A stretch of DNA of 64,000 nucleotides. Source: JADKHR01 sp041917295. GTDB lineage: Bacteria; Elusimicrobiota; Elusimicrobia; FEN-1173. Each line of letters opens with the position of its first letter. Positions within the stretch are counted from its first letter, which is position 1. Of this stretch, positions 33,684 through 43,476 are shown one piece after another. A program made the translations under genes and the position numbers. The notes beneath the pieces are model-generated. The model worked only from the letters and a program-made list of their open reading frames with translations, ran no database searches and was not told where the DNA came from. Where the stretch lies: assembly GCA_041917295.1 (NCBI GenBank), contig JAYRXX010000038.1, positions 41,603-105,602 of the forward strand, in the 5' to 3' direction.

Positions 33684-34040
33684 TTATCGATAGACGATGG
33701 TAAGATCGGTGGCACCCGAAGTCACAACCGTCAACCCGGTCGTATACTGCGCGTTGTAGACCATCGGCTGTTGATCCGCGCCTGTGATTGTGGCGGGGAA
33801 CGTGATTGTCCCGATCTTTGTGCCGGATGCGGCCGTGTTGTCATAAATCGTGATTGTTGCCGATCCGACCGCCTTGTTCACAACAATCGAATGGAGAACA
33901 CCGTCACCGGATTTAACGACCGTTGTCGTCGCTGTCGTAACGTTTAGGTAACTGTTTCTCTGCTCAATCACCATTCGATCCGCCACCAAATCTTCACCAG
34001 CCAACCGCGTTTCCATCGTTGTTTTTTGTGCGTTCGTCAT
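33684..34040 (-). CDS. Small beta-rich structural protein
   Basis: 118 residues, rich in Thr/Val (SYLNVTTATTTVVKSGDGVLHSI, ATITIYDNTAASGTKIGTITF). It resembles small beta-sandwich collar or baseplate accessory proteins of phage tails; no family firmly recognised. It lies between tail fibre genes. Confidence 0.5.
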   Translation of the reverse strand: MTNAQKTTMETRLAGEDLVADRMVIEQRNSYLNVTTATTTVVKSGDGVLHSIVVNKAVGSATITIYDNTAASGTKIGTITFPATITGADQQPMVYNAQYTTGLTVVTSGATDLTIVYR

Positions 34041-34080
34041 AATTCCTCCGTTAAACGATTTCTTCTAAATCGCTTTTAAA

Positions 34081-35133
34081 TTAAAGTTCGATTTCGGCGA
34101 CATAATGTCCGCCCGTCGCGTTTCCATCAGCACTAGAAGTTATTGAAACCATAAATCCCGATTCCCCTGTATTATAAACGGTGGTAGTTCTATCAGTCGG
34201 CACGCTATAATCACGCCAAGACCCAGACGAACCGGAATTTGGATTGTACAGGGTTACGTTAGGCGTTGCCCTCTTTGTTGTTTTAAATGAAACAGGTTGA
34301 TAATGATTTCCCCCGTTTGCTCTGAAATAAACAATCCCTACGTCAGTACCAGTCCCCGGCACGGTGCCTTGGTTGTATGATTTCTCATAATATCTCTGGC
34401 AAGCCACCAGTTCGGAAGCTATATCAAAGTGCATGTGGCTCTGCCCATGAACAATTTCAATCCCTGGCTTAAAGGCCATCCGCGCAAGTTCCAGCGTCCC
34501 GTTTTGGGCCAAAGTTCCTTCAGTCCAAACAAATACAGAAAAGTTATTTGTAAACCCAAGCGTTGCCGTAACGCTAAAATTGGTCCACGTTGCCGCTGTC
34601 GGTGTTATTGTTCCAACGCCATATGGCCACGTTGCGGCTTGGAAAAAATTATTATTTGAATAGTTCGTGCTTGACCAGTTACCAACAAGGTCGGACGTTT
34701 GAACATCTACCGAACCGGAATTCCCAACGATCGCAAACCTGATTGGTTGCGACAAAGAACACTTGAGCTTTCCTGAAAACTGGACGGCGGCCCCCTGCAA
34801 ATCTCTGCAATTTATTGATTCCATGATCTGCGCCAATCCGATCCGTTTCGGAGTTGCGTCCGGCTGGGTTAATTTAATGCTTGTCGGCGTGCCACTTTCG
34901 ACATCCGTCATTTGCGCCACCGTGACGTTCCCCGTTTCTGTCAGCACATACCACCTGTCGAGACAATACGCATCGTCCGCCACCGAAGTCGCCTGCCGCT
35001 GGTTGATCGCAAAATTGCCATTGATCAATCTGTTTTTTCTGGCCAACACTTCTAAATAGTCGTAGTTTGCGTTAAATTTTGTCGCGTCCGGGTAGTTCCC
35101 GACGCCGTTTGCGAACACATTTGGAACGGTCAT
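34081..35133 (-). CDS. Putative tail fibre / tip protein with carbohydrate-binding-like fold
   Basis: 350 residues. The motif RKNRLINGNFAINQRQATSVADDAYCLDRW is typical of phage tail proteins whose middle is a carbohydrate-binding-like beta-sandwich (about residues 50-230). A smaller C-terminal domain follows (CQRYYEKSYNQGT onward). Probable receptor interaction. Start overlaps the stop of the large tail-tip gene. Confidence 0.65.
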   Translation of the reverse strand: MTVPNVFANGVGNYPDATKFNANYDYLEVLARKNRLINGNFAINQRQATSVADDAYCLDRWYVLTETGNVTVAQMTDVESGTPTSIKLTQPDATPKRIGLAQIMESINCRDLQGAAVQFSGKLKCSLSQPIRFAIVGNSGSVDVQTSDLVGNWSSTNYSNNNFFQAATWPYGVGTITPTAATWTNFSVTATLGFTNNFSVFVWTEGTLAQNGTLELARMAFKPGIEIVHGQSHMHFDIASELVACQRYYEKSYNQGTVPGTGTDVGIVYFRANGGNHYQPVSFKTTKRATPNVTLYNPNSGSSGSWRDYSVPTDRTTTVYNTGESGFMVSITSSADGNATGGHYVAEIEL

Positions 35134-37604
35134 TGTATGATCTCCTCGAGGTCAAATTCGCTTGTTTTGCTCTCTGTGTCGTGTCGATAGCCGACAACCT
35201 TCGCTAAAAACCCGTCCAGAGTGTTAGCCTCCGGTCCGTGTAGATGTATGTCTGGCTGGCCCATATAAACATGCGTGTCACCCATCCACCAGTTGTTCGG
35301 CTGGTCTCGATACGTCACGGAAACGGTGTCGGACAAATCGATCCACTCCATGAGCTTGGTTTTTACCTTGCACGTTCTGCGCGGTTTTGAATAATACTCT
35401 AAAAGGTCGCGTGCCACTCCTGTGGCAACATCTGTGTCTGAATCAATCAATATGTCGCCGTTTGATAAATCCATCTGTTTGCTCCCATACCTGCTTGTCG
35501 GACTTGATGGGTACCCTGTCCCGGCATTGGCGGTATAAACAAAATCACCATATTCGGCCCTGACCACATCATAAACTTTCGATTCCCCATTACTTACCGA
35601 TCCGACATCAATTAGATTTTCTGAAGTGTCAAGTCTCTGATCAATCGTTGTTGAAACTGATTTCGGTCTGAAAAAGAATTTTTCATCCGGACCAAAACCC
35701 CATTCATAGTTTGCAAAAGAAGCAAGGGATTTTATTGCATCGTAGGCTTTTTTCCCGGTATATTTAGAAATCTTTAATCGAGTCTGATTGACAAATGCTT
35801 GGATGGTCAATTTATCCACAAAATTAAAAGAGTAGGTAGCGTCTAGATAAATTTTAATTTGGATGTATCGCCTTAAAGGAGATAAAATACTAAGACCATT
35901 TCCAGTTGTTTGCCAACTCGACCAACCAGACCCATCGTTACTTGTTCTCGTTTGATAAGTTATTGTCGACGAGTTATAAGTCCTTTCTGAAACAATTAAG
36001 GGGAGATAACTTTCTGGGGTTGAGCCAAAATCCAATACCGGAGACACCCAATTCCCACCATAACCGTTACCTGGCATTCTGATGTCAGTAACATCAATGA
36101 ATTTTCCAGAACCTCCATTGACCTGAACTAACAAAAACATATAACCAATGTTAGTGTACCCGTTGTGGTTCCCGGTCCATATAAGGTTAGTATTCGCTGG
36201 AGTTCCAAAATACACTTTCACAGTCCCGTCAAACCAACGACGCCAAATTACTTTTATCAATCCGGTGTACCATGCTGGATAATCAAATAAAACATATGTT
36301 GTTGCCGATTCGTCTTCAACGTACCCATAAATAAAAACAGTCATCTTCCCCAATGAAGGCTTATTATTTACCTCAATTACAATTCCAGGAAGGGACGAAC
36401 CCCCACTTGTTGTAGAAGTATTGGACAGTGACATACTGAATCTAAAATCCATCTGTTCGCTTGTTCCGAAAACACAGGAGTATTCACCGTAATCTTTAAC
36501 ACCACTCGGATTCGCCGCGTGTAATTTCGCCGTTGCGGCCGAGGTTGTTGATGTTACACGCAAATAAGATCCCGGAACCGTCAAAGTGCAACTGGTCTGC
36601 TGATCAACTGTCCACGGAAGGTCTGCGGTATAGTTCCCATCTGAAAAATTTTCGACTATTGCCGATCCTGAGTCTGTCCCTATCGAACCACTAAATGTTG
36701 ATGCATCCGCTGATGACAAAGTTCCTGACTCCCAGTCGGACTGAGAATCAAACGAAATTGATTTTTTTAACTGCGATTTAAAAGTGACGGGCTCAACAGC
36801 ATATTGGGATGAATTGAATCCAGAAGATTCGAGAATATCTTTAACGGCGTCTTCAATGTTTTGTTGTTGTTTCCAGTATATATAATCAATCTTTAGTGTT
36901 TGACCTGTTGTTGGTGGAATTTCAAATGTCAATATTGCCGGTCTGTTTGGGTCATCAAGTGATTCTATCGTGTAATCAACCCCGGCATTGTTTTCTATCC
37001 CATTAACAACAACCTTTAGGATGACACCAACCCCCGGTTGAACAGTCTGGAATATATTGTTTTTCCCATCTATTGACCCGATTGGGGTTTCCCCAAATAT
37101 TTTTACACCTGCATTTTCTGCGCTTGCGTTTTGCAACATTGCCTCAATCCCCTGGACACTAACTTGCATTGTGTCCGAGTGCCCAGCCGTTTGGAAATCG
37201 ACCGCAACCCCTACGAATAACGGGACGAATGTGTCTACACCATTGACGACATATCCCGTTTCTATTCTGAATTTAGTCCAGAACGGCTCGTAACCGTATA
37301 GTGGCGATGCCGCGTCTTTGCCAAACCGACCGAACGGGTTTGTCGGTGTCCAACGCCTGTCCGCGTTTTTTAACGTGACTGTGAGATTTGAGACCTTAAA
37401 TTCGTTGACCGCTTCTGTGTCCAGCTTCGCCGTTATCGCCGAAACGGACACCACATCCGCTTCGCTCAACGTCGTCCAGTTCGTCTCCCAAATGTAAGAC
37501 TGTGTTGACTGTTGCCAATACCGCCTTTTATACGATACCCGGCGGATTGAAACGGACGATGGCGACGCCTGGGCCGCCTTAAATGCGTCTGTGACGTTTT
37601 TCAT
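35130..37604 (-). CDS. Large tail-tip / hub-like protein
   Basis: 824 residues, beta-rich. The N-terminal ~150 residues (IRRVSYKRRYW, ITAKLDTEAVNEFKVSNLTVTLKNADRRW) resemble the first domain of siphovirus tail-associated hub proteins. The centre contains concanavalin-like segments and the C-terminal third returns to a hub-like part (TCKVKTKLMEWIDLSDTVSVTYRD). Position two genes after the tape measure supports tail-tip assembly. Enzymatic motifs not seen. Confidence 0.6.
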   Translation of the reverse strand: MKNVTDAFKAAQASPSSVSIRRVSYKRRYWQQSTQSYIWETNWTTLSEADVVSVSAITAKLDTEAVNEFKVSNLTVTLKNADRRWTPTNPFGRFGKDAASPLYGYEPFWTKFRIETGYVVNGVDTFVPLFVGVAVDFQTAGHSDTMQVSVQGIEAMLQNASAENAGVKIFGETPIGSIDGKNNIFQTVQPGVGVILKVVVNGIENNAGVDYTIESLDDPNRPAILTFEIPPTTGQTLKIDYIYWKQQQNIEDAVKDILESSGFNSSQYAVEPVTFKSQLKKSISFDSQSDWESGTLSSADASTFSGSIGTDSGSAIVENFSDGNYTADLPWTVDQQTSCTLTVPGSYLRVTSTTSAATAKLHAANPSGVKDYGEYSCVFGTSEQMDFRFSMSLSNTSTTSGGSSLPGIVIEVNNKPSLGKMTVFIYGYVEDESATTYVLFDYPAWYTGLIKVIWRRWFDGTVKVYFGTPANTNLIWTGNHNGYTNIGYMFLLVQVNGGSGKFIDVTDIRMPGNGYGGNWVSPVLDFGSTPESYLPLIVSERTYNSSTITYQTRTSNDGSGWSSWQTTGNGLSILSPLRRYIQIKIYLDATYSFNFVDKLTIQAFVNQTRLKISKYTGKKAYDAIKSLASFANYEWGFGPDEKFFFRPKSVSTTIDQRLDTSENLIDVGSVSNGESKVYDVVRAEYGDFVYTANAGTGYPSSPTSRYGSKQMDLSNGDILIDSDTDVATGVARDLLEYYSKPRRTCKVKTKLMEWIDLSDTVSVTYRDQPNNWWMGDTHVYMGQPDIHLHGPEANTLDGFLAKVVGYRHDTESKTSEFDLEEIIQ

Positions 37605-38374
37605 CAGACCTCTTTCACGTTCATAACAACCTCATACCCGGAGCCCTTGTAAGAAGACATATATTTTTCGTCCCACGCATTTGCCCAGTGAACGTAATAG
37701 ACGTCTTCCGGGACCGTCACGGATTCCGGCTGTAGTAAAAACGGTTGGCCCGCATCTTTTATCGCCTTCAATTCGTCGCGTGTTGATTTTGACAGGTATG
37801 TAAATTTCGTCGCCGCCTCGTATTTACAAAGGCGTCCGGCGGAGTCCTTAACATTGACACGATGAATGGCCCCGTCCCCTAAAACAATTTCTTTCGTCCG
37901 CTCTCGCCATTTTGGATCGTATGAAGAAAAATCATTGTTCCCAGCAACGGACAATAATTGACAAACGACAATTTCACCGATTGATTTTTCTTGGTTCGCA
38001 GTCTTTGTGCTGGTAATATCAAAGCGCACCGCATTCGTTGTCACTGGTGAAACTCCGATATACCGTGACGTGTTCGTGTCGTTGCTGTCCGATGTGATCG
38101 TTGGCCAACTGCTCCCATTCCACCAAGACGCGCTCCAATTTTTCCAGTTGTAATTTTTTAGGAAAATGGCATCGATAATTCTGTTTTGTTGTATTCCACC
38201 CTCGTAGAAATAAACATAAATACTTGACGTCGTTGCGTCGCTGTTCGCCCCCGATGTCGTGTAAAGAAGCGTTTCCCCTCTATCATAAAGATAAGATGAA
38301 TTTCCACCGTGTGATAAAGAGAAAATGCTTTGAGAATCAACCCAATTTCGATAATAAAGCCGTGGCTCGCTCAT
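37604..38374 (-). CDS. Distal-tail-type protein
   Basis: 256 residues, rich in aromatic and Ser residues (YYRNWVDSQSIFSLSHGG, NWKNWSASWWNGSSWP). Directly downstream of the tape measure, in the place where distal tail proteins are encoded. No conserved family is certain. Start overlaps the tape-measure stop (ATGA). Confidence 0.5.
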   Translation of the reverse strand: MSEPRLYYRNWVDSQSIFSLSHGGNSSYLYDRGETLLYTTSGANSDATTSSIYVYFYEGGIQQNRIIDAIFLKNYNWKNWSASWWNGSSWPTITSDSNDTNTSRYIGVSPVTTNAVRFDITSTKTANQEKSIGEIVVCQLLSVAGNNDFSSYDPKWRERTKEIVLGDGAIHRVNVKDSAGRLCKYEAATKFTYLSKSTRDELKAIKDAGQPFLLQPESVTVPEDVYYVHWANAWDEKYMSSYKGSGYEVVMNVKEV

Positions 38375-40326
38375 CTCGCCAGACCCTCCTGTTTTTGGCC
38401 GGAACGGTAAAGTGCAAGGGCCATTTGGGCCGCTTCAACGTTTCCGCGTGACACCGCCTCTCCGATCCGCCTGGCAATCATGTCGATGTTGTTTACGTCA
38501 ACCGAGTCGGCGGCGAAATGTACCGTCGTTGGCCCGATGTTTATAATGGTTCCAGCCCCCCCGCCTCCGCCACCGCCCCCGCCAGAGAACCCGCTCCCCC
38601 CGCCAGTCCCGACGCCCCCGGACTGCCCTGTGGAACCGTTGCCGGTTTGGAAAGTTTCTGTTAGAGTCTCCCCATTGGTCAGAGGGGTTGAAATTGATGT
38701 CTCTGTTGCCTGCTGTTGGTTTGCGGCCACCGCTTTGTCAATCGCTTTGGACTGCGCCGCAAATTGAGCCACAGCCAAAGCCGTGCTTGCGGCCGCCAAT
38801 GCTATTCCCCAAGGCCCCATGGACGCATGGGATGACCATATCCTCGCGATCGTTATAGCCTGTTCAAGGGCCAGCAACATTTTCGCACGGCGGGCGTCAG
38901 CTTTACTTTTCATCTCGGACATGGAGTTGATTGTCTGAATTGCGTTAATTGCCGTTTCAGCAGACCTTAAGGCTGTTTCGCGGTTAAATTTCGATTCCTC
39001 ATCATCGAGAGTCTTTTTGCGTTGCGTGTATTTTGCTTTGTTTGCATGTATCGCTTTTTCTTTGTTGTCGTTACTTCCTTTTTCTTTGTTTATTTTATCG
39101 GTGGCCGCTTTTTCTTCGGCGTTGAGTAAATCCCTCTTCTTTGCAAATGTATCTGCCCCAAGTTCCTGCGTCTGCAATTGCAGATCGGACTCCATCTGGA
39201 TAAGCCTGGCGTTCGAATTCTCAACGTCCTGGTGATACTTTTCCATGTCCTCGCGCGTAGGCCCGAGCATAGGGCCTTCCGCGCGTTTGTTCTTTTTTCG
39301 ATCATCTTCGTCTGATTCTTCTTTTTTTGCCGCAATAAGTCTTTTCAGTTCGTCAATTTGATTCTTTAAGGCGATTATCTCTTCGTTCCGCGCCTTCGTT
39401 TGATCTACGGATGCTTTTTGTGATTCTTTTGTAATACCTACAAACTCGCTCCCGAGGCCAATTAGGTTTCCAATAGGTCCTAAAAAGTTAGTAAGAGCGA
39501 TAGCCGCGTTTTTAATTGAATCAACAAGATCGTCAAAATGCTCGTTGACCAGTCTAAGAACTGGTGTTCCCATTTCCGTTATCATTTCACCGAAACTCTG
39601 CTTCAGATTATTAATGTTGTTTTTGAGTTTTTCGGTTTCTGTTGCGGCCCCTGTTTCTTTTTCAGCCAGCCCAGCAAGTTTCGTCTGTAGGATTTGAATT
39701 ACATCGGCGGTTGATTTTGCATTTGTCAGCAAATCACCAAATTGCCTTTTCGCTTCCATTACCCCTCGGGCGTTATCGTTGAAAAGGTTGGTCAGCAGTT
39801 CAACGGAAGAGGCCAGGTCTTGGTGCGACGCGGCGGACATGTCTGCGGCAAGTCGGACGGCGGCCATGGCGGCCTTTTCGTTTCCGAGAGTTCTTGTCAT
39901 TCTGTCGAGAGCGGCCAACGCCACATCGTCAGAATATTTTGTTGTCTTCTCTAACGCGTTCGCCCAATCTTCGACCGCTTGTCTTGATTTTTCCCAAGAC
40001 CCGCCAGCTATTTCAACCGCACGGCGAACGCCATTCATCGCCTCTTCGTATTGGATCGATTCTTTAATCGCGTCTTTAACAAAATCCGTGTATGTCTTTG
40101 CCCCCCATTTAATAGCTTCCACAGCTGTCGTCGCAATTCCGAACGACGCGGCCAACGACAAAACGTCGCCTTTTAGGCTTTGCGACGATGTGCCAAGATC
40201 CTTCGTCTCTTTTGCGGCCTTGTTGGCTTCCGTGCTGAAATCAGATAGCTTTTCTTTTAATACTTCAAGCTGTCCGGTCTCTGTGGCAACCTTGACCAAT
40301 AATTCGACGACTGAATTACTGGCCAT
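38371..40326 (-). CDS. Tape measure protein
   Basis: 651 residues from ATG 40326. Long helical and coiled-coil stretches (about 10-60, 300-480), central hydrophobic segments (AAIALTNFLGPIGNLIGLGSE; GIALAAASTALAVAQFAAQS), and a Gly-run near the C-terminus (SGFSGGGGGGGGGAG). It sets tail length and assists DNA entry. An upstream in-frame ATG would extend it seven residues into the chaperone gene. Confidence 0.85.
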   Translation of the reverse strand: MASNSVVELLVKVATETGQLEVLKEKLSDFSTEANKAAKETKDLGTSSQSLKGDVLSLAASFGIATTAVEAIKWGAKTYTDFVKDAIKESIQYEEAMNGVRRAVEIAGGSWEKSRQAVEDWANALEKTTKYSDDVALAALDRMTRTLGNEKAAMAAVRLAADMSAASHQDLASSVELLTNLFNDNARGVMEAKRQFGDLLTNAKSTADVIQILQTKLAGLAEKETGAATETEKLKNNINNLKQSFGEMITEMGTPVLRLVNEHFDDLVDSIKNAAIALTNFLGPIGNLIGLGSEFVGITKESQKASVDQTKARNEEIIALKNQIDELKRLIAAKKEESDEDDRKKNKRAEGPMLGPTREDMEKYHQDVENSNARLIQMESDLQLQTQELGADTFAKKRDLLNAEEKAATDKINKEKGSNDNKEKAIHANKAKYTQRKKTLDDEESKFNRETALRSAETAINAIQTINSMSEMKSKADARRAKMLLALEQAITIARIWSSHASMGPWGIALAAASTALAVAQFAAQSKAIDKAVAANQQQATETSISTPLTNGETLTETFQTGNGSTGQSGGVGTGGGSGFSGGGGGGGGGAGTIINIGPTTVHFAADSVDVNNIDMIARRIGEAVSRGNVEAAQMALALYRSGQKQEGLAR

Positions 40327-40546
40327 TTGTTGCCTCTTCCCGAACAATTTTAACGAACAATATTTTATCGAACGCCTTAAACAACCGTGCCCGCTTTTTT
40401 TCTGAAAACTGTTTTGCGGTTTTTATTTTTCTCCAAACCGCATAACGGACAAAATCGACAAGAGCGGAGTTGTCACCATTGACGCCGTTGGAACGGACGG
40501 CAAATGCTTTTTCAGGACTAAGCCTAATTATTTCGTCCGCTGTCAT
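40316..40546 (-). CDS. Second tail-assembly-chaperone-like protein
   Basis: 76 residues from ATG 40546, opening MTADEIIRLSPEKAFAVR, a paralogue of the gene just upstream (MTAKEIMRLSPDARLALE). Its open frame continues upstream in the +1 frame through the end of that gene, so either independent start or frameshift read-through is possible. Position immediately before the tape measure fits the G/T chaperone pair. Confidence 0.6.
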   Translation of the reverse strand: MTADEIIRLSPEKAFAVRSNGVNGDNSALVDFVRYAVWRKIKTAKQFSEKKRARLFKAFDKILFVKIVREEATNGQ

Positions 40547-40781
40547 TTCTTTGTATTTCACGTTCAAATCCTCTTTTGATGGCCGGAATAACATCCTCAA
40601 GCAGTTTTTCATAGGCCGCTTCTTTTTTCTCGGCTGGTACATTTTTGTCATTCTCTACGGCCTTCCACGCCATAAGGAGAACGCAATCAACGAATGAGTC
40701 CATGTCGTCCCCCACCCGCGCCCGCGCCTCAAGCGCGAGCCGGGCATCTGGGGACAACCTCATTATTTCCTTTGCTGTCAT
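40524..40781 (-). CDS. First tail-assembly-chaperone-like protein
   Basis: 85 residues, mainly helical. The stop at 40524 lies 23 bases inside the next gene. Located between the tail tube and tape measure, where siphoviruses encode the G-type chaperone. It shares its N-terminal motif with the downstream protein. Confidence 0.6.
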   Translation of the reverse strand: MTAKEIMRLSPDARLALEARARVGDDMDSFVDCVLLMAWKAVENDKNVPAEKKEAAYEKLLEDVIPAIKRGFEREIQRNDSGRNN

Positions 40782-41734
40782 TAGTAGGCCGTGGTGATGT
40801 TCGTCACGTCGACCTGGATCGCTTTCGAATCCGACGCGGAGTAATAGCCAGTAAAGGCCACCTTGGCCGCCAACAAACCAGAATCGTCACCGAACGGGAA
40901 CGCCGTGTAATGCGCTTCGTAAACGTTAACGTCAACCGTGTAATAGAAAGTTGACGCAATAAGCGGCCCCGTCGCAATCATCCGAAGGGCCACGGCGGTG
41001 TTGGCAAGAAACTTCGCCCGCTCCGTTTCGTTTTGGAAGTAGATTGTAAACCCGCCCTTGATGTCCATCTTGCCGCCCGTCACGACGTCAACGCAATCCT
41101 GGGACTGGTTCAACGTCCACAAAGGAGCCGCGCCGTTGTCTATTTCAAGGCTCCAATCCTTGATGTCGGTGTTCGAGGTTCCTGCCACCTTAAAATCCAT
41201 CTGGTTGAACGCCAAATATCGCTGGGTCGGGAATGTTGGGGAGCCAATAGAACCAGTGGCCTCATTCTTGAACAGAATGTCCGCTTCCAACGCCCCAACG
41301 CTATCAACCGCGCCGGACATGGACACCTTTTTGACGATCCCGAGGGCATACTTTTTAATGTCCAGCCCGTAGTCATAAAAGAACGTATATGAAGGCTTTT
41401 GGAGTCCGGCCGCGACGGTGAACGTGTGTTTGTAAGCCGCCGTCCCGCCCTGCTGTGCGGCCGCCTTTCCACCGAGAAGAGAGTAAAACACCTCCCCGCA
41501 AGTCTGTGCGTCAAGCGGAAGTTTGATCTTGCCCGCACCGCTTTTCTTGCCAGCCACGGGGGCCAACATCGTCGGGTCACCTTTCAAAACATCGTTGTCA
41601 AGGAGCCCGAGCGAATAGTTAAACTCCGTCCCTTTTAATACAGGGAACCACGACGTCGGCGTCGTTTCCGCCGTGCCTCTAACCGCCTCCTTCTTAATCC
41701 CAAACCGTTGAGCTTCGATAGGATACATCGCCAT
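40781..41734 (-). CDS. Major tail (tube) protein
   Basis: 317 residues, beta-rich. Opening AMYPIEAQRFGIKKEAVRGT and repeated tube-like strands (YKHTFTVAAGLQKPSYTFFYD; LEADILFKNEATGSIGSP) are typical of phage tail tube proteins. It would form the hollow tube polymerised on the tape measure. Position before the chaperone genes supports this. Confidence 0.75.
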   Translation of the reverse strand: MAMYPIEAQRFGIKKEAVRGTAETTPTSWFPVLKGTEFNYSLGLLDNDVLKGDPTMLAPVAGKKSGAGKIKLPLDAQTCGEVFYSLLGGKAAAQQGGTAAYKHTFTVAAGLQKPSYTFFYDYGLDIKKYALGIVKKVSMSGAVDSVGALEADILFKNEATGSIGSPTFPTQRYLAFNQMDFKVAGTSNTDIKDWSLEIDNGAAPLWTLNQSQDCVDVVTGGKMDIKGGFTIYFQNETERAKFLANTAVALRMIATGPLIASTFYYTVDVNVYEAHYTAFPFGDDSGLLAAKVAFTGYYSASDSKAIQVDVTNITTAY

Positions 41735-41735
41735 T

Positions 41736-41912
41736 TTATTTCTCCTCTGTTATTTCGATAAAGTTAGGGTTCCCTTTCAATTTATCAACCAATTCCGCAC
41801 CGCTTAGAATCTCTCCCACCTTGAAAAATCCAAGACCGGGAGCCCAACACTCCGCCACGCATTTCAGCTTTGACGGTTTGTCTTTCATGTCTTTTGTTTT
41901 GTAATTGTCCAT
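41736..41912 (-). CDS. Small tail-module protein (58 aa)
   Basis: A short gene fills the gap between the tail terminator and tail tube genes. ATG 41912 overlaps the upstream stop, and GAGGAG near its 3' end is probably the ribosome site of the next gene. The product has CVAEC and a basic N-terminus, then KVGEILSGAELVDKL. Function unknown. Confidence 0.6.
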   Translation of the reverse strand: MDNYKTKDMKDKPSKLKCVAECWAPGLGFFKVGEILSGAELVDKLKGNPNFIEITEEK

Positions 41913-42364
41913 CAAGGCGTCACCCCTTCGGTCACGTAGGCTATTTCAACTTCCATAAGAAATCCGGCGCGTGGCGCAATGTCCCCGTCGTCCGTCGTTA
42001 TATTCTTCACTTCAAGCCATTTCGAATTTCCGCCCAATGTCCTGTCCGTCTCAAGGGCGTGCGTCACGTCGGCAATCATATCGTCAAGGGCGCCCTGGGC
42101 GTTGCTCACCCCGTCCGGAGATTTAACGATCCCGAGAATGTAGACCGTTATGATGGCCTTGTACTGGGTGCGGGTGATGTTTTCCCGCTTCTCAACCGTC
42201 CGTCCGATCAACAACGCCGGGAGGTCTGAATCATTGAGCCCGTTGGGTGAGTAAAGACCCCTCTGAATGTGTTGGACGTTCGTGTGATACCCGCCCGCCA
42301 CCGTTATCAGTGGCAACCGCGTGTCCCGCAAATACTCCAGAATTGTCCGCCGCTTAGACGCCAT
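41912..42364 (-). CDS. Tail terminator / head-tail joining protein
   Basis: 150 residues, beginning RRTILEYLRDTRLPLITV with a middle LIGRTVEKRENITRTQYKAIITVYILG. Its length and position between the HK97 gp10-like gene and the tail tube match the tail terminator family (minor tail protein U-like). The fold assignment is by context and pattern. Confidence 0.6.
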   Translation of the reverse strand: MASKRRTILEYLRDTRLPLITVAGGYHTNVQHIQRGLYSPNGLNDSDLPALLIGRTVEKRENITRTQYKAIITVYILGIVKSPDGVSNAQGALDDMIADVTHALETDRTLGGNSKWLEVKNITTDDGDIAPRAGFLMEVEIAYVTEGVTP

Positions 42365-42890
42365 ATTTCCACCCGCCCTGGGCCGCGCCCTGGATCAGCG
42401 TCGTAATATCGTCCGTCAAATACTGGATGTTCTTTTCGAGTGCCGGGCGGAGGAACGGGCGGGCCGTCCGGCCTTTCCTCCCGATGCTCCTGGCAATTAA
42501 AAAGCCGACGCTCTTGGCCTCCTTGTCAGAAACGCCCAAAATCTTCTTGGCCCACTCCGCCAAAGGCGCACTGGGCGGCTGTTGCCCTGGCGGTCGGCCG
42601 TATTCCCACGCGCGCGCGTATGGCATGGGCGAACCGAGGGACGCGAAAATGTCCTTTCCGGATTCCGTGACCTCTCCAGCAAGACGCGTCGAAAGTGACC
42701 CTCGGTAGACACCAAGCGTTTCCGGCCCCCGCTTCGTTAAGTGTTCGTTTATTGCCGTTGACCGTGCCCGCTGGATGTAATCACCGCAAGCCCTCTTAAT
42801 CAACCGCGAAACAAGCGCGGGCGCACCCTTGTAACCATCGGCCAAGTCCCGAAGCTCTTTCAACCCTTCGATGATGAATTTAGAAGCCAC
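42354..42890 (-). CDS. HK97 gp10-like head-tail / tail-completion protein
   Basis: 178 residues from GTG 42890, overlapping the upstream connector stop. The N-terminus IIEGLKELRDLADGY and the central SLSTRLAGEVTESGKDIFASLGSPMPYARAWEYG match the gp10 pattern (tyrosine-alanine-x2-x-E-x-G). Late part KKILGVSDKEAKSVGFLIAR is helical. It completes the tail or head-tail interface. Confidence 0.7.
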   Translation of the reverse strand: MASKFIIEGLKELRDLADGYKGAPALVSRLIKRACGDYIQRARSTAINEHLTKRGPETLGVYRGSLSTRLAGEVTESGKDIFASLGSPMPYARAWEYGRPPGQQPPSAPLAEWAKKILGVSDKEAKSVGFLIARSIGRKGRTARPFLRPALEKNIQYLTDDITTLIQGAAQGGWKYGV

Positions 42891-43476
42891 TGAATAGCAC
42901 CCGTTCGCTTCGGTATGGGTTGAGCAATGCTTTTGCTTTGGGAATAATATCGTCCGATCCGTATGTCGTTGTCCGGTCGCCGACCGTTTCGCTCTGGACG
43001 CCAAATTTTTGGTCGGCGTATTGGCGGCGGTATAGATGCCCAACGTAAAGGAGAACGGCCTCTTTCACCGTTTCCGGGGCCGTCGTGTAACCCGCCGTGT
43101 ATGTTATGTCCACGTTCTGAAACCCTTTCACAAATAGGACACCGTTTTTTAATTTAATTAGCCCGCTCGGTAGGTTGAGCGTGTAGTCTTCCGATGTCGT
43201 TTGGGGTGGCGTGCCGTCGTATGATCCATCATCAATCCGAAGATCAGTTATCGAAGCAATCGGATAATCGCGCAACAAAAGAAGGTCAGACCCGTCGCCA
43301 TCGTAACTATCCGAATTCGCGCGTGACTTAAGACGTCTGCCCGTGTAGTCGTTGGCCCAAATTGAAGCCCGGTTGATGAAATCCTCAATGACTGAATCCT
43401 CAGACGAAGCGGAAATTTTTAGGAACGTCTTAGCCTCGGCCAAAGAGACAAGCGCGTTCGTCGTGTCCAAAGCCAT
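42880..43476 (-). CDS. Head-tail connector (gp6-like)
   Basis: 198 residues. ALVSLAEAKTFLKISASSEDSVIEDFINRAS is the helical opening of HK97 gp6-type connectors; YTAGYTTAPETVKEAVLLYVGHLY is the conserved C-terminal helix. It forms a ring below the portal. Confidence 0.8.
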   Translation of the reverse strand: MALDTTNALVSLAEAKTFLKISASSEDSVIEDFINRASIWANDYTGRRLKSRANSDSYDGDGSDLLLLRDYPIASITDLRIDDGSYDGTPPQTTSEDYTLNLPSGLIKLKNGVLFVKGFQNVDITYTAGYTTAPETVKEAVLLYVGHLYRRQYADQKFGVQSETVGDRTTTYGSDDIIPKAKALLNPYRSERVLFSGF

